Shown piece by piece: positions 56,993 to 64,000 of a DNA stretch of 64,000 bases. Source of the DNA: Trachythela sp. YZ-2020 (Eukaryota; Cnidaria; Anthozoa; Malacalcyonacea; Clavulariidae); NCBI GenBank assembly GCA_016169945.1, contig JADLSH010000114.1, positions 124,001 through 188,000 on the forward strand. The letters run 5' to 3'. The notes under the pieces are model-generated. The model did no database searches. It saw nothing but the letters and a program-made list of their open reading frames with translations, and was not told where the DNA came from. Both the position numbers and the translations under genes were made by a program. How positions within the stretch are numbered: the stretch's first letter is position 1; every line of letters begins with the position of its first letter.

Positions 56993-59718
56993 TCAGAGTC
57001 GAGAAAGCAATTTACTATAGAGTTATTGTTTATAGACTACGTTCGGAAAGTTGGGTTTTTTGCAGTTTTTTACCATGTCAGGCTACGGTTAAAGCTTTAA
57101 ACTATTGCTAATTAGTATGGTTGGCTCTAATTGTGCCTTTTATGGCTGTTCGAGCAGTAGAAAACACGAATATTCGCTTTTCAAAATCCCTGTTGTTGGC
57201 GCATCTGACGGCGAGGAAACCGCATCGATGAAGAGAAATGCTCGGGAAGAATGGCTTCGACTAATTTTGAGGACTAGAGAAAAGACGCCAGAGCTTGCTA
57301 AACAAATTGAGAGAAACTCAGTCTTTATTTGTGCGCTTCATTTCAAGCCAGAATGTATTTTGACTTGTAAGTATTTGCATTTTAAAATTGCATGCGCTTT
57401 GTTTGAATAAATATTAGATTACAAAGAGGGCATTGTCTTTATCAGTTGATGTTTATAAAGTTTTGTAGATAGAAATTTAGAGCGTAAATGTTATGCATTT
57501 AGTTAGAGACTTTAGATATATAAACCATGCTCAAATAAATGTTTAAATAGATGTATAAATAGCTTAAAAATGAAAGGTGTATTTTCCGTAATTCCATAAT
57601 TGCATAGTTTACATATGGCTATTTGGCATGTCATATGATATGTATTTATCCACGACCTTTATGTCTTTTACCTTAGACACGAAACGAAAAGTTTTGGTAA
57701 CTGATAGCGTGCCTACCGAGAACTTGTCTACCAAAAGCCACGAAGGTCCAAAACACGAGCGTCGCGTTCTTGTACGAGCAGATGTCGAAGCCGAGGTCGA
57801 AGGAAGTACAAGCACTCGAGCAAGCACTAGGTCTGCAACGGAGCCAGAGCCATTATCAAGCGTTGAATACACATCGACTGTGTGTAGTCTTGAAGAACTG
57901 CTGACGGATTTAGAAGAATCTGCGCCATGGACAGTAGAAAAGATGCAGGAAAATGAGAAAGTGAGCATTAAGCTGTTTGAGAAGTCTTATAGCATACCAA
58001 AATACACTGTGCTGGTTGATTCTGGTGTAGGATATAGTGTATTTGTATACCAGTGGCCCATCCCTGAAGACCATGCAGTATACAAACAAATTAGTCGGTC
58101 TGTAAGACATGGTAACATACATGAACTGTTACGATTACTCGAGAGTTCTAGCTTTTGTGGAGGATTACCAGACATCGAGGAAGTCAACGATGTTGTCATT
58201 GACCCAACAACTCAATATCAGCTGCCTGGGACAATTATAAGACATTCAGTGCCCAAAGAGGCAACAACTGACGAGCCCAATTTTGAAGTTTTTGTGTCAC
58301 GCAGATCTGCTGATTGTCGTGTTATAAAGGAAACAGCTCATGACCAGATAAACACTTGTCAACCATGTGCAACTGCACTTAATACTATTAAGAGGGCAAA
58401 TAGACGAAAGTCGAAAGCATCTGCTGTACCAGCTAAGCCCAAGGCATCACTTGCTGCATGTGGACCAGAGAAACTCCGAGCTACCGTCCAAGCCACAAGA
58501 CTCCAGTGCAAGCAGCTCGAGGAACGTGTGAAGCACCTCCAAACAAAAATAGAACAAGATGGGGTTAACATCAGTGCATCACTTGAGACGGACCTTCTCA
58601 AAATAATGGGGGGGCAGAATTTGGAAACCACCCCCATATGAAATTTTTCTGGGAGCAGCAAATGGAACTACTGCAATCAAATAAAATGGGACGCAGATAC
58701 CACCCACAAGTTATTCGATTTGCTCTTTCCATTCATGGCAAGTCATCTTCACTCTTCAGCATATCGAGAATTGCAAGAAAGTGGTGCCCTAATCCTTCCG
58801 AGTGAACGTGTGCTAAGGGATTACAAGAACTATTTCAAGCCGAAAGCTGGGATTAATGAAGAGAACATTGAGTGCCTCAGAGAGAAAACAAAACATTTAT
58901 CAAAAGATTTCTTGTCCTTGTAATGGATGAGATGAAATTACAATCTAACCTTGTTTTTGACAAGGTTAGTGGTGATCTCATAGGGTTTGTGGATCTCGGG
59001 GGTCCCATGACCAATGATGCTTTTGCAGAAGCAGAGAGGGTGGCCACTCACGCTCTTGCATTTTTAGTACGAGGATTGTGCACTGATATGAAGCATGTTG
59101 TTTCGTACTATTTTACCGGAGATGTCACTTCATTCCAAATCATGCCGATTTTTTGGAAAGCAGTTGCTGTTTTGGAACTGTCCTTGAATCTTTGGGTGGT
59201 TGCTGTTGTGAACGATGGGGCATCTCCAAATAGAAAGTTTTTTAACTTCCATTCAAAGCTGGCAAATGATTTGAAGTGTGATGTTGTGTACAAGACACCA
59301 AATGTCTTTGCAACATCACGCTTCGTTTTTTTCTTCGCAGATTCCCCTCAGTTGATGAAGACAGCAAGGAACTGTTTGTACAATTCTGGCCATGGTACGT
59401 GCAGCAGATACATGTGGAATGATGGCCAGTACTTGATCTTCCGGCATATTGCTGATCTCTTCTATAGTGATCAGGGATTTGCACTCCACACGCTTCCCAA
59501 GCTGACCATGGACCACGTTGTGCTTACTTCTTATAGTAAGATGAAGGTAACAAAAATACTTTTGATCATAGAAACGATAATGTTAACCGGCTTTAACAAA
59601 TTAAGGTGCAATGTGCCCTAATTCGTTATATTACTCTGTCTAAATGTTTGATGGGTTTACTCATGAATATAGGGGAGACTTTTGCACAGACAGATTTTTT
59701 TTTGGGGGCGGATGCAGG

Positions 59719-59889
59719 CAGGGATGTAGCCAGAGCTTTCAAAGGGGGGGAGCCCTGTGGGGATTAAAGGTAGTTGTGGCTATATGTGGGGCATACTGTA
59801 ATTCCTGGTTTTGCAGTAAGTATTAGCACTAAATATTACCAAAGGGGGGGAGCCGCGGCTCCCTCGGCTCCCCCCTGGCTACGTCCCTG
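59719..59889. mobile_element. hAT MITE in the P-element intron, TSD GATGCAGG
   Basis: 171 bp with ends CAGGGATGTAGCCAG and (reverse complement) CAGGGACGTAGCCAG, and perfect 8-bp duplications GATGCAGG at 59711-59718 and 59890-59897. Interior AAAGGGGGGAGCC is mirrored by GGCTCCCCCC. Confidence 0.92.
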
Positions 59890-59975
59890 GATGCAGGGGT
59901 GGTGCAGCCCCCCCTCCCAAAAAACCCCCCCCCCCAAGAAATTAAATGTTAATTGGCGTAGATCACAGTAGTGTA

Positions 59976-60148
59976 CAGGGTGTCTCAAAAAAAAAACAAC
60001 CTTTAGAAATTAGAGCCTTTAGAAAAAGCCTCGAATTTGTACACTTGGGAATTTAAAATTGCTTCTAATTGCATGCAAATATGCCAGACAACGCCAAATT
60101 TCTAAAGGCTCTAATTTCTAAAGGTATGGGGTTTTTTTAGACACCCTG
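59976..60148. mobile_element. Mariner-type MITE in the P-element intron, TA target
   Basis: 173 bp with ends CAGGGTGTCTCAAAAAAAAA and (reverse complement) CAGGGTGTCTAAAAAAACCC, flanked by TA (59974-59975, 60149-60150). Near both ends CCTTTAGAAATTAGAGCCTT is mirrored. The CAGGGTGTC terminus and TA target are Tc1/mariner features. Confidence 0.88.
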
Positions 60149-60950
60149 TAGTATGATTGAAATAAATTTATGGATTTTCATCCCCCCCCCCCATTTTTTC
60201 CACTCCCCAGAGCAAAATCTAAAAATCTGTCCCTGCTTTTGCACCTTAATTGGTTAATAGGATAACCACAATGTGGAAATACTATTAAATAATGACATTG
60301 TAATTTTAAAGGTGAAACTTGCAACCCAAGTATTGAGCAAGTCTGTAATGCTCGCTCTCCAGGAATCCGATAATGAAGAAGTCCTTGGGACAGCGACATT
60401 TTGTGGAATGATGAATGATTTCTTTGACTGCACCAATGTAAGGTCTATGACTGAGCATGTCAGAAAAAGGAATCAATTCATCAAACCATACATGTCATCC
60501 GATGATGAAAGATTGGAATGGATGTTGGATGTCTTCCTAAAGTATTTGGAAGATTGGGAGAAGAGCACATTGGACCATGAAGGTGATTTTTCAGCTGACG
60601 AAAGAGGAAGAATGTTCCTGTCCCGGCAGACGTACGAGGGTTTTAAGATCTCTGTATACTCCCACATCGAGGCAATCCAGTTTCTTTTGGGAAAAGGTTT
60701 CCAGTATGTCTTGTCTGAGCGATTCATGCAAGAGATACTGGAAGATTACTTTGGCCACCAGCGAAGCAAAGGAGGAAGATCTGATAACCCGACAGCCCAG
60801 CAGTTTGGCTATAATGACCTAACAATTGCATCGCAAAGAGACATTGCACCTGTACTCCGAGGGAATGTTGGCGGAAGGTACGAAAATAAAAAATGGTACC
60901 AAGTTAGCGACGAAGCAGTCATGAAGCGGAAAAAGACAAAAATTGACTAA

Positions 60951-61730
60951 TATAACTGTTATATAAGTATAAGTGAAGTATATTATAAGTAACTCAGGTT
61001 TTCAGTCAGTCATTATGCAGGGCAATTTACCAGTTTAAAAGTTACTTACAGTATAGTGAACCTTATCCTGCACTTGCAGTTATTCTGTACAGAATCATGC
61101 ATCCAAATGACCTTCATAATTCCCCATGATGAAGGGCCTTTGACAAAGTGTTTTTGTTCTTTTAGGATTGTGTGATTATAAAAAAACACCCTTTCGAGAA
61201 TTACATCCAGATACTTTTTTGGCCTTGGAGCCTCATTTTGATGTATCAATATGTAGGCTAATTGCCTCATAATTCATCAGAGCGAGGCTCCCAGGCCAAA
61301 AAAAGATTTGTGACGTGATTATCAAAAGGGTGTATTCAAAAAAGCAATTTGAAAAATGAAAATGGTCTATAAGAAACTTTTTGAATATTTTCTTATAATC
61401 TTATTTCTTAAGATTCCTAAAATGGTAGATTGATGTAAATATTGTAAATATTTTATTGTGATTTGTGGTAATTGGATTTCCATACCAAGATTGGGTGATC
61501 AATTTGATTATAAACTGGCAATTTTGAATGTGATCTATTGTGTATTAACCTAAGTAAGAATTCATCTGGTGTCAACAGAGTAAAATTTCGTCAATGTGTG
61601 AAACCCATCCAATGTGGATTATTGGTATTGGTGGATTTCACCATGGAAACATAGACCAAGAGTAGATGTCACATGAAAGTAACGAATTGCAAAATAAAAT
61701 GATTTTTATTGAATATGTGCTTAAATATAA
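60951..61730. other. Spacer between the two P-element genes
   Basis: Convergent 3' flanks, AT-rich. No coding sequence recognised. Confidence 0.5.
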
Positions 61731-61983
61731 TTAGTAAAATTACATAGGTGATTATTGAAAATTCACTCAGCTATTATTGCATTACTCGATTTATGGATTA
61801 ATAATCACTAAAAACGTTTTAAGTCGCTTTATCTTAAAATCTTCAATTAAAATATTTTTGAAATATGCATATTTTTTTTAAAATAATTTTTTTATTAAAG
61901 AATAGTCGCTCTCAGGGCTCGGTAGAATAACGGTGGTCAAAACCTTTTTATGCACTCGGCGAATAATTGTTGATGATTCACCT
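61731..61983 (-). mobile_element. Composite MITE inside the P element
   Basis: Starts TTAGTAAAATTACATAGGTG and ends with CACTCGGCGAATAATTGTTG plus GATTCACCTAG. It is a relative, in opposite orientation, of 27975-28251, with the same internal TCAATTAAAATATTTTTGAA block. It lies 80 bp from the stop of the C2H2 gene. Confidence 0.65.
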
Positions 61984-62066
61984 AGTTAAATAACATTATG
62001 GTGTACCATACAACAGATAAATGTACCATATAAGAGGTCTGACAGTCTACAACAATATATATTAGT

Positions 62067-63353
62067 TTATTTCCTATCACTTTGTTTCATTTCCTTTCTC
62101 AGTGCTTTTTTCTTTGACTGCTTTTCCTTAATACGGTCCTTAGTGATAAAGTCTCTGGCATACGAAAATGCTCGGACTCGTAAATAAAGTTTAACTACAT
62201 TTTCCAAGCAAAGTTTCTGTGTGGATTTGGAAGGTTGAACTTCGCATGAAAATACAATATTCTCCCACAATGACTTTACAGTAGGAGAAGTTAATGTAGA
62301 GTCATATATTATTTCTACCGGAATACTTCTCAATGAAATATTGCTTTCATCCACATTCTTTCTGAAATACATCTCAGCTGCTTCCAAAATACCAACCAAG
62401 TCACTGCATGGGGTAACAAGACCTCCCCTTGTTCGAGCGGAAATATAATTATTTGTTTCAGTCGATTTCATATTCTGTAGCAATGCTTGCAGTTCCTGGT
62501 TTCCCTCTTTTTTTCTTCTGTTCAATTGAAACAGTTTGCTAATCACATAGCCTGCCACATAGGAAAGAGGTCCACGTTCAGCTGGATCAAATTGTGTTGG
62601 CTTCGCATTTATACTGCTGGCTTCTTCATTTACTTGGGGGGTGTTGTAAAATCCGATCAAATGCTCGGGAATATGGATCATTACTAAATTTGTTGCTCTA
62701 AAGTCTTTACATTTCAGGAGCTCACATGATTTAGGAATTAAACCATAAAAACATTCTAAAAGTTTGTCCTGATTTTGCGATCGACAAAACGTTTTGTAAA
62801 GCGGCGACAATGCATCGAACAAAGCATCAGTAGATGAAACGGTAGCCAAATTTTCACGTACTTCCGACCCATATAAATTTTCCTTTTTTAGCTTAGCCTT
62901 TATTGTCTCAACCAACGAAGCAACTGTCTCTTTACTAAGCGCAGGACGAGTTTCACCAAGGACTTGTTTATCGTCAAGATGTTTTGATCTTGTGTGTCTT
63001 GTCAAGCCTCCTTTAGATTTGCATACTTTCTCGCAAGAACTACAAGGAAAATTCTTTGTGCCATCAATTTCTTGCATTGCATCGGTAAATTCTGCATCTA
63101 TTTCGTCTGATTGTAAATCAGTTATAGAGACAGAAACAGCGAAGTTGTACGAATCTTCGGCGGTCAATAAAAGGTCTTCGCTGTCGTCGCCAGGTACCAC
63201 GGTCATATCAAACTCCTCTTGAGCATCGTCTTGCCGAATATCTTGATTCATAACGTTCAAAATAGGTTCGTTTGTTTGTTCGCTTTCCGTATCAACCTCC
63301 ATCTTGATCTCAAAAGCCCCCGAGCACTTTGAAATATGATCTTTTGTTAGCAT
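62067..63353 (-). CDS. C2H2 zinc-finger protein carried by the P element (428 codons, intact)
   Basis: A single open frame from ATG at 63353, 152 bp inside the right end, reading toward the transposase gene. Residues 1-100 are acidic (DAQEEFDMTVVPGDDSEDLL). A single C2H2 finger follows, CSSCEKVCKSKGGLTRHTRSKH (C-x2-C-x12-H-x4-H). Then comes a helical region (LVETIKAKLKKENLYG, YKTFCRSQNQDKLLECFYGL) and a GPLSYVAGYVISKLFQLNRR motif, similar to the YxxGYV stretch near the C-terminus of THAP/P-type transposases. The C-terminus is very basic (KEKQSKKKALRKEMKQSDRK). Probably nuclear and DNA-binding, but its role in transposition is unknown. It is the only undamaged long gene in the element. Confidence 0.75.
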   Translation of the reverse strand: MLTKDHISKCSGAFEIKMEVDTESEQTNEPILNVMNQDIRQDDAQEEFDMTVVPGDDSEDLLLTAEDSYNFAVSVSITDLQSDEIDAEFTDAMQEIDGTKNFPCSSCEKVCKSKGGLTRHTRSKHLDDKQVLGETRPALSKETVASLVETIKAKLKKENLYGSEVRENLATVSSTDALFDALSPLYKTFCRSQNQDKLLECFYGLIPKSCELLKCKDFRATNLVMIHIPEHLIGFYNTPQVNEEASSINAKPTQFDPAERGPLSYVAGYVISKLFQLNRRKKEGNQELQALLQNMKSTETNNYISARTRGGLVTPCSDLVGILEAAEMYFRKNVDESNISLRSIPVEIIYDSTLTSPTVKSLWENIVFSCEVQPSKSTQKLCLENVVKLYLRVRAFSYARDFITKDRIKEKQSKKKALRKEMKQSDRK

Positions 63354-63396
63354 ATCATGTATTCGCCCATATGTTTTCTATCAACACATCGCGAAG

Positions 63397-63431
63397 CCAT
63401 CCCCTTTCCTCGGCACGTGACCAAAATAAAA
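63397..63431. repeat. Right subterminal inverted repeat of the P element
   Basis: Inverted copy of 56959-56992 (CCATCCCCTTTCCTCGGCAC GTGACCAAAATAAAA). It lies 44 bp upstream of the ATG of the C2H2 gene, so it overlaps that gene's promoter region. Confidence 0.8.
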
Positions 63432-63512
63432 TTGGTTCTCGACATAATTGGCGGTTCCTTTTGAAGTATGCCGGCTAGCCTAACCATCTAGTTCCATTAA
63501 CCGTGGTCAAAA

Positions 63513-64000
63513 TCACCGCGAACTTCCTTCGAGATAATCAATCTTTTATTACTGACAGCCGTGACAAAGCTAACCTACTGAACTCCTTCTTCCACTCAGT
63601 CTTTAGTCCTGCTCAAGCTACCACTACAACATCTAATCTTCCATTGTCTTCCGACACAGCCTTATCCCACATCCAACTAACAGAACACGAAGTCTTTAAT
63701 GCTCTTGACGGCTTGGATCCAAGCAAAGCATGCGGACCTGATGGGATACCTGGAAAGCTTCTTAAGATGACGGCTAACATAATCGCACCATCTCTCTGTC
63801 ATATATATAATATTTCATTGTCCCAGGGTGTTGTAGTTCCTGCTAGTTGGAAGCTCGCAAACGTTACACCTGTGTTCAAGAATGACGATCCAACGCTCGC
63901 TTCTAACTATAGACCTATTTCCCTGTTATCTATCATCTCAAAAACGTTTGAACGCTGTGTATATAACCACTGCTATCCCCATCTATCACCACGTCTCTAC
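63513..64000 (+). mobile_element. LINE E, right part: RT palm
   Basis: Continues the frame cut at 56894: ITANFLRDNQSFITDSRDKA, NSFFHSVFSPA, then RT motifs DPSKACGPDGIPGKLLK, NVTPVFKNDDP and NYRPISLLSIISKTFERCVY. The catalytic YxDD box lies beyond the window. No frame break seen. Confidence 0.88.

Larger units (their letters stand above)
57117..60950 (+). pseudogene. THAP9-like P-element transposase
   Basis: Exon 1 (57117-57366) is a THAP zinc finger: CAFYGC, a FKIPVV segment, EEWLRLI, closing ICALHF. Exon 2 starts 57677 in matching phase (acidic/Ser-rich linker, then a coiled coil QCKQLEERVKHLQTKIE) and runs to 59548. The last exon is 60312-60950 after a 763-bp intron. RNase-H-like core: first Asp in LVLVMDEMKLQSNLVFDKVS, second in VVNDGASPNRKFF. 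The C-terminal block ILEDYFGHQRSKGG..DNPTAQQFGYN is diagnostic of P/THAP9. Frame breaks near 58610 (seven G), 58740 and 58900 prevent a full protein, unless they are sequencing errors. Intron MITEs do not touch coding sequence. Confidence 0.85.
56895..63505. mobile_element. P-superfamily transposon, 6611 bp, two convergent genes
   Basis: The terminal inverted repeats are about 32 bp and perfect (start CACGGTTAATGGAACTAGAT, then GGTTAGGCTAGC), close to the 31 bp of the Drosophila P element. GTCAAAA flanks both ends (56888-56894, 63506-63512), one base short of the canonical 8-bp duplication. Subterminal inverted repeats lie about 70 bp inside. Contents: THAP transposase (+, 57117-60950), C2H2 protein (-, 62067-63353) and three MITEs in non-coding parts. 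It interrupts the RT of LINE E, whose frame is restored by removal. Confidence 0.9.

Noticed and set aside
59644..59971. Short ORFs between P-element exons
   Set aside because: They fall in the transposase intron and across two MITEs with clear ends, so they are not coding.
57117..60950. Domesticated host THAP9 gene
   Set aside because: It lies within perfect terminal repeats and a target duplication inside a LINE ORF, so it is a mobile copy, not a host gene.

Overview
This is eukaryotic (animal) DNA. It is AT-rich, its genes have GT-AG introns, and it is packed with eukaryotic transposon families: a P element, pogo, an ISL2EU-like element, hAT, Harbinger and mariner MITEs, APE-type LINEs and a tRNA-derived SINE. 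The mixture resembles cnidarian genomes, especially corals and anemones. That is an impression from family resemblance; nothing here fixes the species.

Left half (1-31652): a tandem segmental duplication with a period of about 13.1-13.8 kb, present as two full units (1-14728, 14729-28528) and a third partial one (28529-31652). Each junction carries a three-exon gene for a 12-TM major-facilitator transporter of the MFSD6 (MFS_1_like) type. The middle gene (13147-18055) is open throughout. The left copy has a 1-nt frameshift and the right copy a nonsense codon. Between genes each full unit holds a gag-like CCHC exon, a minisatellite, several hairpin MITEs, and a 3.86 kb ISL2EU-like element inserted in a tRNA-derived SINE. 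That element has a THAP/DDE transposase and a convergent second gene carrying an Ulp1-type protease motif. The third unit stops abruptly in a perfect 35-bp fold-back.

Middle (31.7-50 kb): remnants of host-like genes (a possible CD225 exon, a coiled-coil relic) and three decayed LINEs of different lineages (35.0-37.4 minus, 37.7-40.4 minus, 40.7-42.5 plus). Next is a multi-exon gene of an uncharacterised family (42583-46111) with possible RNase-H-like signatures, then a two-exon remnant of an EXO1/XPG-I nuclease (46909-47230, minus).

Right (50-64 kb): nested insertions. A pogo-like transposon (50.1-54.56 kb) was split by a LINE that itself carries a hAT MITE with a perfect 8-bp target duplication. 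The pogo was hit separately by another hAT MITE, also with a perfect 8-bp duplication. Further right, a 6.6 kb P-superfamily element (56895-63505) lies inside the reverse-transcriptase ORF of another LINE, and the LINE frame resumes exactly after it. The P element has terminal inverted repeats of about 32 bp, subterminal inverted repeats and two convergent genes: a THAP9-like transposase (with frameshifts) and an intact 428-codon C2H2 zinc-finger protein. It is the most striking unit in the window.

Many coding breaks are single-base indels or substitutions, some in homopolymers, so some apparent pseudogenes may be assembly errors.
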